DNA from: Uranotaenia lowii
Taxonomy: Eukaryota > Arthropoda > Insecta > Diptera > Culicidae
Assembly: GCF_029784155.1 (NCBI RefSeq)
Contig: NC_073693.1
Coordinates: 157,237,519 to 157,301,518 of the forward strand
DNA: 64,000 nt
Direction: 5' to 3'
In this document: piece by piece, positions 23,166 through 34,620 of the stretch
Layout: each line of letters begins with the position of its first letter
How positions within the stretch are numbered: the stretch's first letter is position 1
Made by a program: the position numbers and the translations under genes
Notes under the pieces: generated by a model
The model's database searches: none
The model's input: the letters and a program-made list of their open reading frames with translations, nothing else
What the model was told of the DNA's origin: nothing

Positions 23166-25050
23166 ATATAATTAAAATCAATGAGATAGACCATGGTAGA
23201 CCGGCAACCTAGCAATCTGACATGTGGTTGTCAGAGCAATCTGTCAATCGGATTTTTTTTTCGGCGCGTAGAAGTTTCTTGAGATTCTCTTAGAAGCTGA
23301 ATAGCGTTCTCTACAGCCACCTAAACGAACTTGAAAGTTGCTTTAAGAACTTAAATTTTGGGCTGATTAGCATTCTCTTCAGACACAAACGAGAGCTGAT
23401 TAAGCTTCTATGGAACCTTTTTAAGGGAATTCTGGTTGCTTGGGCACCCACACCACTGTGAACATCCGAATTCGGGCCTTGAGCAATAATTACTGTTTCA
23501 TCCGGCATTAGGGGGGTGTTTGCGGTCTGCCAGGAAAACTGAAAATTGAATGAAAGAATTACTTTTAAACTTTTTTGAAACGGACTGTTTCAAATTGATT
23601 CAAATGAAACTTTGTATGCAGATCTATTAGCTTAAATAATCAGGATTGCTTGTAGTAACTTCATGTGTTACTGATTTTTGGAAAACATTAGCGAATGCGT
23701 TAAGAAATTAACTCCAAAAAAAAATTCTTTAAACATTTTCTAAGATGAATAACATTCAATTCACATGTTTCTATTATGGATTCATATTTCTCAGACTTTT
23801 TTTACATACAAAAATTCGTACTTTACAACGGAAATAGAAAAAGCAAATGACTGTTCATGTAAAACATTTTTAACAGGAAATATTATTATTTCTTAAGTGC
23901 AAGTTCAACCTACTCAACAGTATTGACTTGTCTCAAATAAGTAAAGAAGACACAAACATTTAACCAGTATGGGCGATTATTTTTTAATTTCAACGTTCGT
24001 CGAAATGAATGAATGAAAACATTCACAGAGTATATTCACAGAGTACATTCACAGATAGTACATTTGTTTTAATTACTTACCAATCATTTGACAGAGGTTG
24101 CTGGCACAGCAGCCATTGTGGGCTCGGCAACGGTGCTTGGGGTCTCTTAGCTTAGCACTCCCATCGGCGGTCGCTTGAAGTGTCGCTTCACCAAAAGTTC
24201 GGTACTTCAGGCCGTAGTTTGGAACAGTGGCAGTGATTCCACCGAGGCCGGTTACTTCCAACAATTTCGGCAGACTGGTCGAAATATTTTTCCAGGGCTT
24301 GGCGGGCGTCCAATTCAATATGCTGAATCTCTGAATGGAAATAAGCTGAAAGAAATGGAAAAAATTATCAATATGGAATTACGCATCACAATATTTCGAT
24401 ACGTACATGTTTCTATTATTTCTTTTAAAGTTCTGAAATCAAATCAAAACCAAATTTCACACTGGAAAATATAAAATAAAACCAATTATCAGTAAATTTT
24501 CTCATAGGATTTTCGGTAGGACGATTCCAGAAACTGATATTTTTTTTTGTTAACGGAACTGGTGCTGCTTGCTTTTTAAAAATAACAACTTACTTGTATA
24601 TCCGGACCCGGACTCGCTATCAGAAGACATTACTGCCTTTTTGCACGTTCCTAAGGCTATAGTTCGTAGCCCCAAAAATGCAATTGAATTTGCATCAAAG
24701 TCCTGCAAAAGAAAACAAACAGAAATACAATTTTTCAATTAGATCTGTTCCTTCTGGAAAAATTAATCTGAAACAGCGCTTCGTTCGAATTCGAATCTGA
24801 AATTATCAATTCGTTGCATCCTGGATTCGCCGGTCCGGAACACACAAACATCGTGCGCAGTTGAAATCTCCAGGCAACCAATTAAAAATTTGTGCTCTGA
24901 ACTCGAACAGATCACTTACGAAGAGATTTTCATGCGTAGGCCACTTTAAACAATCATTCACTTACCTTTTTTTTATATTTTCCTAGAACTTAATAAAAAA
25001 TGACGTGCAGCAAACTCCCGATGCAAAACACAACATCGCCATTTTGGGCA

Positions 25051-25574
25051 AACTGATCTGACACTGCTGAACTTGAGCAAATTACGACCGTGGTTCGTGT
25101 CCATGCTACTGTAATGAACTAAAATAAATAGCAAAGAGTTATTTTTACTCAAATTCAGTAAAATTTGCGAAAATTTTGTAAAGTGCTAACTCATCAGTAA
25201 AAAAATATTTTTGCTAAAGGAAAGTAACAGCGAAATTTTGCTAAGTGGAGCCCCGAAAGTTTTGTGTGTATGCTTTATGATGCTAACATTTCAAAAGGGC
25301 GAAACTGCCAAATGTAAACAAATCGAGTTAACGGTCATTCCGGATGTATGCGGTTGCACTTTACCTAATAAACGCGGTTTCATCTTAAAATCGCTTAAAA
25401 CTTTCAAAAATGGATCGATGGATGAAGCTTTTTTACAGAGAGATGTCGCCACCAGAGTGTAGAGCTGTCAAACCTCATGTCAATGAAAACGACCTGCATA
25501 ACATTTCATATGGGCGAAACCAGCAGTTGGTTCTAATCGAGAAAAACGTATTTGAGATTTCCGAACATTTTATA
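25051..25574. other. No recognisable gene
   Basis: A plus-strand frame of about 83 codons at 25211-25462 has no recognisable domain and is not called. Confidence 0.35.
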
Positions 25575-25576
25575 TA

Positions 25577-26620
25577 GGGGAGATGGGGGCATAATGGCCA
25601 CCTTAAGGAAAACGGTTATTTAACCATAGAAAATAGCTATAATATGGAGGTTACATTATTGTTTCGTGTTCAGACACTTGAAAAGCCTATTCCCTAACGG
25701 GCTGAAACGTGAAAAACTAGATGAAAACGTTAAAAAATGCATTTTAAAAAATTTTGCCAAAAGCTGAAAACCAGCCACTGTGGAGGCATAATGAGAACCC
25801 CCCCTGAGGCAGTATGAGCACCATTAATCAGAGCAAGATGTGCGTTTTTGCCGGGGAATCTAGCAGCGAATTCAATTCGATGAATTCAGGTGAGTCGTAG
25901 ATTCATCAAACAAGGCAATAACAAAATAATCTAGGTCTGTTTGTAGAATACAAACAATTCACGCACGCTCATACATTAAGTGCTTTGTTCGGAGGATGAT
26001 GCTACTAGCCGTATAATGTAACAATAAAAAAATCGATCATGAATTGTGAATGGAAAAAATCACCTCGAACAGAAATCTAACTCTAGTCTTTTGATTACCT
26101 CTCCGATACCTTACCAATAGGCTAAATTGTCGGATGAAAACTAGTCAAGGTGTGGCTCTATAAATCAATTTTAAGTCGCTGCTAGATTCTACGGCAGAAA
26201 ATGCTCATTATGCCTCGATAATATGGTGCTCTATATGCCCCTAGTCAACAAATTTAAGTAAAAATGTGTTTTAAAATTGATAAAAGTGAAAAATCAAAAA
26301 TTTTTTGATGGAAAAAATTGAGAAACAATGTGTACATCATGTTGCAGTGCGTGCATTATAGATCAAGGTTATTTTAAGATCATAAGAGCTTATTTCGTGG
26401 TGCTCAAAAATTATAATATTTTCGTAACTTGAGAACCAAGCTAGTTTTTTTTTAAATATCTCTGTAAAGATGATAAGGAGATTCCTTTTTTTGTGAAAAA
26501 TTAATACTATAGGAAGTACGAAACAAATCCTCATGAAAATTTATTTAAGAAAATACGCACTTTCGTAGAAAAGCGTAGTTCTCATTATGCCTCGGGTGCT
26601 CGTTATGCCCTCATCTCCCC
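25577..26620. mobile_element. TIR element (GGGGAGATG family), copy 1
   Basis: TA flanks both ends. The left end reads GGGGAGATGGGGGCATAATG; the right end is its near reverse complement (TTATGCCCTCATCTCCCC). The element is about 1,044 bp with no transposase. A second copy in inverted orientation lies at 48235-49265. Degenerate TTATGCC/GGGGCA motifs recur inside. Confidence 0.8.
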
Positions 26621-26622
26621 TA

Positions 26623-27360
26623 TACCTAGCACTATTTCTTTAAAAACTTATGCTAATTATTCGATTATTGTTCGTTGAACATCAAAAATAGTGCATTTTT
26701 TCAATAAGTTTTTGATATTTGAAAGTTTTGCCCAATTCTGTTTTTTATTTCAGTTGTATCTGGAGGATTTCCTCATATGATTGGTCACTTTTTATTAATT
26801 TTGCAAATGCGTACTTCATTTGTTCCTACTCGAAAAACTAATAAAATGCCACTGTACCGTGAGGTGATGTAGAGTAAAAAAAGATAGCTCATCTTATGTG
26901 TTTATGTTATAAATTATTAATTTGGAATAATAGAATCTTAGTGCTTATAATCTAATTAACTAGCCCTTTATGACCATAATGACTTAAATTTTCATTTCAA
27001 GATTCTTATGTTTTGTCAACTATATACATAATTCTAATACGACCAACCCAAAAATCTGACTTTTTATTGTACCGCCATCTGTTAGCAGCAATCAGTTTGT
27101 TTGAAAATGCGACAGATGGCATTGCTTTTTCCCTCTATCGGTAGAATAATTCAGAAGGCCCTTAAATTAATCCATTGATAAAATTCAATTGGGCGAAACT
27201 TCATGTTGATTCATTTTCGTTGGAACATGAAGTTACGTTTATTCAAAATGAGGTTAATTTTTCTCGGTTCGAGCTAACTGCTAGTTTCGCCCTTATAAAA
27301 TGTTACGCTAGAATTGATCCCATTCGATTCAGAGAAATCGATCAGTACACTGTAAATTTT
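26623..27360. other. No recognisable gene
   Basis: A 77-codon plus-strand frame at 27175 ends in Gln/Lys-rich sequence without family resemblance. Confidence 0.35.
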
Positions 27361-27863
27361 TGCCTCGGTTTCCAGCAAAAAAAATTGCTGGAAACTGTGG
27401 TGGAATAGGTTAGGTTAAATAAGTTGTTATTCAAAATCATTCAAAATGAGTAATTATGATACATCACTGATAACTTGAATTATATTCTCTGAGCGTGTAT
27501 CGTCGAACGTATGGTTTACTAGTTCAGTGTACATAAAATAAATAAATAAAAAGGGTATGATCAACTACAAAAGTAGTTTTAGGGTATTCGTGTGAATATG
27601 TAATATGCTGTGAGTGTTTCATTTTTAGATTGTGAGAGTATGTATGTATAGGTGTGAAATATATTAAAAAGATAACATATATGTATGACTTGATTGTTGG
27701 TATTGGTATTAGATCGAGGTTGAGTGAAGTTGATAGCACGTTAAACGTCATTCTATAAACCATTCTTGGCAACGAAGGTTGCGTTCCGAGAGCCTGTGGA
27801 GAATTACCTGTGCGGTGGCTCGATTTCCCGAAATGGAAACTGCGTGTTTCAGTGTAGCAATTG

Positions 27864-28472
27864 AGGACTGCGAGGGTGCAGTTACCACAGAAACGTTCAG
27901 CAATCCAAATTTTTGCTGGAAACCAGCAATCGATTTTCTTATTGCTGGATTTTTCAGCATTCGGTTGTGTTCTTGTCATTTTTGCTGGAAAATCAGCAAT
28001 CGGTTTTCAAATTGCTGGACTTTCCAGCAATCGGTCTAGTTTGCTGGAAAATCAGCAATCGAGTTGTCAAATTGGAGTCTGTTTGTTTTCGTACGCTGAA
28101 GCAAGGTAAGACTCTTTTTCACGAATTTTGTTTATGTTAATACTATTTTTTCATTTTCCTCTATATTCTAGCAACCAGACATCAAATCAAGGGTGAGTTT
28201 GTATTGGAAAATGGATTTATCAGATTCATGAAAGGTATTAATCGAATCTCTATTTCAGGTGGCGGATGATTATCACATTGGCACAAAGCTGCCACCCCGG
28301 AGGCGGAATTGGTATATTGACAAAACATATGTCTCTGCTAATTCATTTAATTCATAATAAAAAAATGGAAGAAAAATATGTTGTTTATTACTTATCATGT
28401 GCACAGCCAGTTTCAATATTTAAATTTGATTTGAAAAATAAATTTGATACCAAATACAGCCGAATGCTTTGA
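27864..28472 (+). CDS. Hypothetical spliced frame, 3' part, start unknown
   Basis: Three segments join with canonical sites: an exon ending 28105 before GTAAGA, a 21-nt micro-exon 28172-28192 between TTCTAG and GTGAGT, and an exon from 28259 after TTTCAG. Both introns are exactly 66 bp. One frame stays open through all three (GVCLFSYAEA, then SNQTSNQG, then WRMIITLAQSCHPGGG) to a stop at 28472. A second frame in the last exon is also open to 28357, just before an AATAAA at 28357. I do not recognise the product, and the first exon is made of the TTGCTGG repeat. The splicing pattern suggests a real or formerly real transcript, perhaps of a transposon. No ATG start is identified. Confidence 0.25.
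27893..28075. repeat. Cluster of palindromic TTGCTGG/CCAGCAA motifs, left
   Basis: At least six copies of ATTGCTGG or CCAGCAAT alternate at roughly 15-45 bp spacing. An isolated pair lies at about 27370-27395, and a second cluster of the same motif lies at 28485-28620. Confidence 0.8.
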
Positions 28473-28484
28473 TTGAAATAGCTA

Positions 28485-28620
28485 GTTTCCAGCAATCTGG
28501 ATTGCTGATTTCCAGCAATTTGAATTGCTGGAAACCAGCATTGATGTTTGCTGATTTTTCCAGCAATCGATATTGCTGGAAATTTTGCTGGAAAGTCAGC
28601 GGGACAAAAACCAGCAAAAT
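28485..28620. repeat. Cluster of palindromic TTGCTGG/CCAGCAA motifs, right
   Basis: About eight copies of CCAGCAAT/ATTGCTGG occur within 135 bp, mirroring the cluster at 27893-28075. Confidence 0.8.
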
Positions 28621-28679
28621 CGATCTGTCGATCTGTCGACCATGATGGCTCTAGTATGGTGATCTCATATGCCAAATCG

Positions 28680-29333
28680 CCATTCCACCATATTGAAAAA
28701 AGTTTTGACAGCTGGCTGTAGTGTTTACGAAAAAAGGGGTCCAGGGATGCCAGGTGTTAGAGATAAGAAATCAAATGGCAAAAAAGTGTGTATGTGCAAA
28801 AGCCAATCGTAAACGAAAGATCAACAGATTTAAAACCGTACTGGGGTTTAGTTTATTTTATTATATTTGAATTGAGTTTTCGGAAAAAAGCAATGATATG
28901 AGTATATTCAATGAATTAATTTGTATTCTAAACACTTTTTTATAATAAAATTACAATACAGTTCGGTCTATCCGTATGTTCTGAAAAAGAAAAACTTTTC
29001 ATTGACCGTTATGAAAGAAAGGATCTTAAACGATTTTATGGTTCGAAATTTTATTTTCAAATAACTATTGCATCATGTGAATACTGCTTAAGCCTTTTTC
29101 AATATTAACATATTCAGTTAATGTACCTTCACCACCACCCACGAGCAGCGCTGAGCTGGAGCTTTGCTGCACTTGAGGATGACTAGCAATTGGACAGCAT
29201 CACCTGCAGAATCCTTCAGGGGCTCAATCCATTCCGGACAATCAACAGTCTGCAGTGGATCGAACTGATTCCCCAACCCACTCATCGGACTTATCGTCAT
29301 GCTGCTCAGGCGCCTAACGTTGCGCCTATTTTC
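28680..29333. other. No recognisable gene
   Basis: This is downstream of the RAD23-like fragment on the minus strand. I looked for a UBA domain in frame and found none. Confidence 0.4.
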
Positions 29334-29582
29334 CTATTTCAGCTCATCATTCAAAAGTGCCAAAAACTTCATCTGATTTTCCCAAATGCTACCCATCAGA
29401 TCCGGCTTACTCGATTGGATCTTCTGGAGCAGCGATGGCAACAGACGGGGGTCCTCCTGAAGCAGCTTTTTCATCTCGATGAAGATCGGATGTTCCTGCA
29501 GGAGGGCGCTTCTCGGACGATGGAATGTAACGCCTCGCCATGTTACCATCCGATTCGATGACTTTCTGCTGCTTCTAGATAG
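29334..29582 (-). pseudogene. RAD23-like XPC-binding domain fragment
   Basis: The exon starts at 29582 after a good acceptor (TTTCTTTCAACAG) and runs in frame to a stop at 29334. Its second half reads LLQEHPIFIEMKKLLQEDP, LLPSLLQKIQ and ENQMKFLALLND, closely matching the STI1-like XPC-binding domain of RAD23. RAD23 is a nucleotide-excision-repair and proteasome-shuttle protein with UBL, UBA, XPC-binding and UBA domains in that order. A donor GTGAGT at about 29652 fits a 70-bp upstream intron, so the locus was once spliced. The stop right after the domain and the absence of recognisable UBL or UBA sequence point to a truncated duplicate. A short divergent functional protein cannot be excluded. 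Confidence 0.5.
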
Positions 29583-29786
29583 CTGTTGAAAGAAAAAAGT
29601 GTTGAATAAGCATAAATTTGTCATAAGTAATGCAAAATTAATGTTACTCACCGTTACCGACAAAGCTGGCACCGTCGTTTATAGGTCCAACTTCTTCCAG
29701 CTTTGCTTACCAGCCCGGAGCTCAGCCGGAAGATTTTGTTTCGATTCTATGAATTATATTTGCAAAAATCAAGGCGAAATCTTTGT

Positions 29787-30002
29787 CTAAGCAATATCTT
29801 GGTGATTGGCAAAACTTCGTGTTTTACAAAAAATCAGAGCACCTGGCATCCCAGCCAGCCAGCAGCCAGCCGAACAGCCAGCTGTCAAATTTCGGTTCCT
29901 CCTCCGCATCCAACCCTCGTCTACTTTTTGCCAAAGTGAGACCACCATATCTAGAGCCATCATGCTGTCGACCTTTTTTAACACACTATAAGCACTGACC
30001 AT
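29787..30002 (-). CDS. Hypothetical 71-aa frame upstream of RAD23-like exon
   Basis: An ATG at 30002 just after a TCAGT motif opens MVSAYSVLKKVDSMM and continues 71 codons to 29787. There is no recognisable domain. It could be the first exon of the RAD23-like locus or chance. Confidence 0.2.
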   Translation of the reverse strand: MVSAYSVLKKVDSMMALDMVVSLWQKVDEGWMRRRNRNLTAGCSAGCWLAGMPGALIFCKTRSFANHQDIA

Positions 30003-30627
30003 ACTGACTGGACACTCGATTTCGTTTTCTGGATAATTTTTCCAGAAAAAAAACAAAAAAAAAAATCATTTTCCCAACAGTACGCAATGTCGATTTCAGA
30101 GTGCGCATCGATCGATTTGAAGAAATGCTATCCCAGTTAGGAAATGCCACCCAACTTTAAAAATAAAACAGGCAATTTCTACGATAAAATCGGGCTAAAC
30201 AGGACCATTTTTCCTACAGGGCATTTTTGTCAAATTTTTCAGGTTCGCCACCTGCCGTCGGTATTGCGAACCTGCAAAAGCTGACAACAAAAAATTAGAC
30301 AGAAAATGGTTGAATTTTTGTTCTAAGAGTCAAGTCAGTGTGGTCAGTGCTATAAGTTTTGGCAAGTTTACGCTTTTGAACGAAAGAGAGGGATAAGTTC
30401 TCTCTTTTCATTGGATCGAAAAAATACAAACGATAAGCAAATTTAAAGACATTCTGGTAACGTCTTTTGAATCGGACGGATGACAATATCTAATTTCTGT
30501 TTTGGTGAAAAGTAGCCAAATGATGTTGGTGTTTAACAGAAAACGAAGTACCGTTAAATGTTGCTTTTGAAGCTCCCTGCAGCTGGATTTGCATTTTTGA
30601 TCAGTTAATAGTCCAAACCACGCAGTA
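30003..30627. other. No recognisable gene
   Basis: AT-rich sequence with short frames only. Confidence 0.35.
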
Positions 30628-30920
30628 GGGTGATCCAATTAGCTTAGCTTAGTTTAGCTTGATTGACTACTCACATCCACCTTCAATCATTGAACCTGGA
30701 ATGCTTTATCAAGAGTTTAAAAACCAATTTGTAAACAGCTTCTTACATTTTTTTAAATGATATTCGTTATTTGCACTTAAATCTCCACGAGCTAAGGCTT
30801 GACTCAGTAGAACTTGTTCCACAATGATGGTTGCTACTTCGCGAAAAAACTTATGCTCTCACTTTAAACATCAATACCGGCGCCGGCCACGTCCTAGAAG
30901 TCAATAGATAGAATGAAAAG
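30628..30920 (-). mobile_element. Probable non-LTR element 3' end with (AAGCT)n tail
   Basis: Read on the minus strand, non-coding sequence ends in AGCTAAACTAAGCTAAGCTA at about 30640, a short pentamer tail typical of some LINE 3' ends. No coding sequence remains. Confidence 0.3.
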
Positions 30921-32268
30921 AGAGGAAGAGGAGGGAAAAATAACTTTGTGCTTACATACAAACTTAAGTTACCTCTGCATTCTATCAAATAAATTGGTTG
31001 GTGGAATTGAGGAAAATGATTCGATCAGGATACACTTTTGACTAGTGATGATGTTAAAATAATAGCTTAATTTTATTTTCAAACTCGCTTGCTTTTTCCT
31101 CATGAAAATCTAATGTTTATAATTGATGCAAAATTTTTGTATGATGGTTCGATCATGTCAAAAAGCAAAAGTAGTACTATTTACCCTTCACATTGGAATC
31201 TATCGAAAATCGTATAAGAAGAAAATGACTATTCTTTAAAATATTTTACTTTATATTTTTTTTACATGTTATATGCGATTTATAAACTTTTGTTGATTTT
31301 ATATATTTCGTTATCTTTTTTACACTGTAGGATTTAACGATTTATGATCTTTAAAAGATTGAAATTCAAGCGAAATTCATATTTTTGTCGATTTCAAATT
31401 TTCTAAAATTTACATAAACGTTGATTGATTGTATAATTCGTTCAAAACTGCAGTAAACGTTATCTTATTGAAAAAAAATCATTTGGTGAAAGATTCAATT
31501 GGGATCATAATTGGAATCACATAATTAAATTACAAACCGCTCAATATGGAACTAAATAATAACGTGATAACCGATCAAAGAACTTAAAAGATGCCCACTA
31601 GTTCTTTAAAAAAAATGTTTTTGTCCCGTAGTCCGATAATGTATCCGTAAATCTTTATGATTACAACCTTAGAATTCATAACTTCTAGGAATAAATTGAA
31701 AATTTTAAAAAAAAAACTTACCTGCGTGCTTCCATTTTAAGATGACGGGTTTCTGGCCTTGTACATCGAACAATACCACTAAACATTTAACTTCACATCG
31801 AAAATAAAAAGTGAAACAATTTATAATTTTGTTTGACATCGAGATGAAATTTTGTAAACATTCTTCCAATCCAAGGGCTTGCTTCTTCTTCTTCCTAAGC
31901 TGTTGGTCTTATTTGAACAAAAAAAAAATGAAATACATTGAACAAAAGCCATTTTCCATAGAATATTTTTGTTCTTGTTTTTGTTCAAATATTCCATTAA
32001 TTTATCAATTTTTCTATTTAATACTTTAAATTTGATGTAATTTTGGATTTTTCGAAAATGTATAAGGGGTGATGAAAAAAAGAAACATTTCATATTTGTT
32101 TTGGTCTTAATTTTTTTTGAAGATTATTAAACAGCATCGACAATGTCATTCAAACTGAAATATTAATTTTATTCAATACCTAAATTAGCGCCGGATAAAG
32201 ATAAAAATTTCTACTTTTAGTTTCAGATTAGAATCACAATAAGTTTTCCTATTTTCATACCCGATTTA
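30921..32268. other. AT-rich, no recognisable gene
   Basis: No domains, RNA genes or clear repeats were seen. Confidence 0.4.
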
Positions 32269-33560
32269 AAGGGTGATACGGTCAAAATTTGATCAATATC
32301 AACTTGACGTATTTCTTTCAATTTTGCATTTAAAAAAACCTGAACACCCCTCATTTTGAAGGTGTGTGTGTAGAATGTTGCTCCTATTTTGATTTTGGAA
32401 TTAACTCTTCAGTTGTCAAAATGCCGTCCAAAGAAGAAGAGCAGCGTATCAAAATTTTGCTCGCGCATCGCGAAAATTCGAGCTACTCGCACGCAAAGCT
32501 GGCAAAATCGCTAAAAGTTGCCAAAGCATCCGTTACAAATGTAATAAAAGTGTTTGGGGAACGTTTGTCGACAGCCAGGAAGTCTGGATCGGGGGGAAAT
32601 CGAAAACCGGAAGCCGCTGAGACGACAAAGAGAGTTGCCGGTAGTTTCCAAGGCGAAACCCTAGCCTCTCTCTCCGAGATGCCGCAAATAAGCTGGGTGT
32701 ATCGTCTACAACCGTGCATCGAGCCAAAAAACGAGCCGGACTATCGACTTACAAGAAGGTAGTGACTCCAAATCGCGATGGTAAACAAAATACGACGGCC
32801 AAAGCACGATCCCGGAGGCTGTACACGACGATTCTGACGAAGTTTGACTGCGTGGTGATGGACGACGAAACCTACGTCAAAGCCCGACTACAAGCAGCTT
32901 CCGGGACAGGAGTTTTATACGGCAAAAGTAAAGGGAAAGGTAGCAGATATTTTCAAGCACAAGAAACTGTCAAAGTTCACGAAGAAATATCTGGTTTGGC
33001 AAAGCCATCTGTACCTATGGCTTAGAAAGCAGCATTTTCATAGCTTCCGGAACTGTCAACCAAGAAATTTACGTGAAAGAGTGTTTGAATAAACGTCTGC
33101 TGCCTTTCCTGAAGAAACACGGTTGTTTCGTACTGTTTTGGCCGGATTTGACATCTTGCCATTACAGTAAAAAGGCCATGGAGTGGTACGCCGCCAACAA
33201 CGTGCAGGTTGTTCCCAAGGACAAGAACCCTCCCAACACGCCAGAGCTCCGTCCAATTGAGAAACACCTGGGCTATTGTCAAACGGAACCTAAAGAAGAC
33301 CAAAAATAATTGCCAAGGACGGGCAGCAGTTCAAGGCAAACTGGCTTTCTGCGGCGAAGAAGGTGGTACAAAATCTGATGACAGGGGTTGAGCGTAAGGT
33401 CCGGCAATTCGGATTTGTAAAAGCGGAAGCCTAACTGAATATTTTTCCTGAATTTTATACTAATTAAACTTGAAAAAGAAATTTAATTTGATTTTTTAAA
33501 TAAACGATTTCACCGATTTTCACGCATTTTCCCTTGACCAAATTTTGACCGTATCACCTT
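32269..33560 (+). mobile_element. Tc1/mariner-superfamily DD37E element, 1.29 kb
   Basis: Terminal inverted repeats begin AAGGGTGATACGGTCAAAAT on the left and AAGGTGATACGGTCAAAATT on the complementary right end. They differ by one G and are flanked by TA on both sides (32267-32268 and 33561-33562). The length suits an intact-sized mariner relative. The transposase inside is frameshifted. Confidence 0.92.
32421..33434 (+). pseudogene. Frameshifted DD37E transposase
   Basis: Starts at ATG 32421 (MPSKEEEQRIKILLAHREN) with a helix-turn-helix-like N-terminus. The reading shifts frame near 32670-32700 into an ANKLGVSS-like stretch. The first catalytic Asp lies in VMDDETYVK and the second in FWPDLTSC after a further frame change. 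The final Glu lies in PELRPIEK, with 37 residues between the second Asp and that Glu, which defines DD37E. The C-terminus (VRQFGFVKAEA) ends at 33434 in another frame. At least three frameshifts are needed, so the enzyme is dead. DD37E elements are known from mosquitoes. Confidence 0.88.
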
Positions 33561-33562
33561 TA

Positions 33563-34130
33563 ACACCAAATAAACGAATTTCAAATCAAATCACCTTTAA
33601 CTCGTATTACTTGTTTTGAATTATGGAGACATTACCACAAGAAACACTTTACCACGGATGTAACATTCGTTTCTAACCTTTTTCACCTTCTTCATTCTTT
33701 ACTTTCGTTTTATCACATTCGTTCTACACCCAAAATTCAGCCTCTGTGCCAATGGCGTGTAGTCAATTACATAGCATCATTGGTACAAGAAGATAACGCG
33801 ACCGGTGCTGATTCGATTTGCTCCCACTGGCATTAATCTCCCAAGTTAACCGAATTGCGTATGTCTGAAAGAAACAAAATAAAAACGTTTGCACGTCCCT
33901 CCCTATCGCATCACAAGACGAAGAAGGATAGAAATAAATACCGGCCAACACCAGGCAGCCAGCGAACCGAGCACTGTGCGTGTGAATGTAGCAAAAGCAA
34001 CAACAAAAATATCCTTCTAATTCAATCCACTGGCACCGGGCAAACCACGGCCAAGCTGTGCGTGTGTATGCAGTAAAAGCAACAAAAAAAACATTCCTTC
34101 AATTTACCGGCAAACAACCACGCACCGGCC
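33563..34130. other. No recognisable gene; degenerate repeats of next feature
   Basis: Diverged copies of the following tandem unit seem to extend left to about 33950 (shared GCTGTGCGTGTGTATG and AAAAGCAACAA strings). No gene is seen. Confidence 0.4.
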
Positions 34131-34397
34131 AAGCTGCCCGGCTTTAGCAGCTGTGTATATGTAGCGTGTGTATGTAATAGCAGGCGGTAAGCAAACACAG
34201 TTCTCATTCAATGGGTTTCCCGTTTCCTTCACTCCCGTTCCCTTTCCCGTTTCCATAACAAAACAAGCTGCCCGGCTTTGGCAGCTGTGTATATGTAGCG
34301 TGTGTATGTAATAGCAGGCAGTAAGCAAAGCACAGTTCTCATTCAATGGGTTTCCCGTTCCTTCACTCCCGTTCCCTTTCCCCGTTTCCATCGAAAG
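34131..34397. repeat. 134-bp tandem duplication
   Basis: Two near-identical copies start at AAGCTGCCCGGCTTT (34131 and 34265). Each includes TGTATATGTAGCGTGTGTAT and a pyrimidine-rich CCCGTTTCC end. Confidence 0.9.
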
Positions 34398-34509
34398 ACA
34401 AAGGAATGCATTGAAAGAAGGCCAAACGCCGGGAAGCCGCCGTTGTGCGTTTTTTTCGATTGATCGGTGACAGAAAGCCTATGACAAATATCCCTCGTCC
34501 TGTATGAAG

Positions 34510-34620
34510 CTTGAATAGTACACTGGTTAAAATGCCGGTCTGGCAAGACGCTATGAATGGTAATTTGAGTTCGATTCTCACTACGGCGCTGTGGTTTTAA
34601 TTTTTATTTTTTTGTTTCTG
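34510..34620 (+). mobile_element. tRNA-derived SINE-like segment
   Basis: A box A-like ACACTGGTTAAAATGC and box B-like GAGTTCGATTC (34567) are followed by a T-rich tail. The fold is poor for a functional tRNA. Confidence 0.5.

Larger units (their letters stand above)
22293..23444. mobile_element. CCCAAGCAACC-family TIR element, 1.15 kb
   Basis: The left end reads CCCAAGCAACCAAAAGT and the right end is GGTTGCTTGGG. It is flanked by the dinucleotide CA on both sides. It carries a triplicated 111-bp repeat and a tRNA-like segment but no transposase. The same ends occur at 39996-40884 and at 6825. Confidence 0.8.
22259..25050 (-). pseudogene. Spliced minus-strand locus split by a transposon
   Basis: Several splice-like junctions line up on the minus strand. 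A 5' exon ends at a GTAAGTG donor near 24967. Exon 24701-24594 starts after a strong TTTTCTTTTGCAG and ends ACAA/GTAAGT. Exon 24345-24081 follows a TTTCTTTCAG acceptor and ends at GTAAGT. Exon 23526-22259 begins after TTCCTGGCAG and is split by the element at 22293-23444. From the ATG at 24630 the first two coding exons join in phase to 64 codons (MSSDSESGSGYT, then EKYFDQSAEIVG, then a W-x2-CxC segment), stopping at 24188. The last exon holds a separate frame (ATG 23508) that becomes continuous to a stop at 22259 once the transposon and one duplicated CA are removed. Ser-rich start plus CxC weakly recalls P2X7-C-terminal-like proteins, but this is not established. Probably a decayed gene. Confidence 0.35.

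Noticed and set aside
27524..27979. 151-codon minus-strand frame as a gene
   Set aside because: Low-complexity His/Tyr/Ile-rich end, overlaps the TTGCTGG repeats and lacks splice or domain support.
27893..28620. CRISPR-like array of regularly spaced palindromes
   Set aside because: Eukaryotic context, irregular spacing, degenerate repeats and no cas genes.
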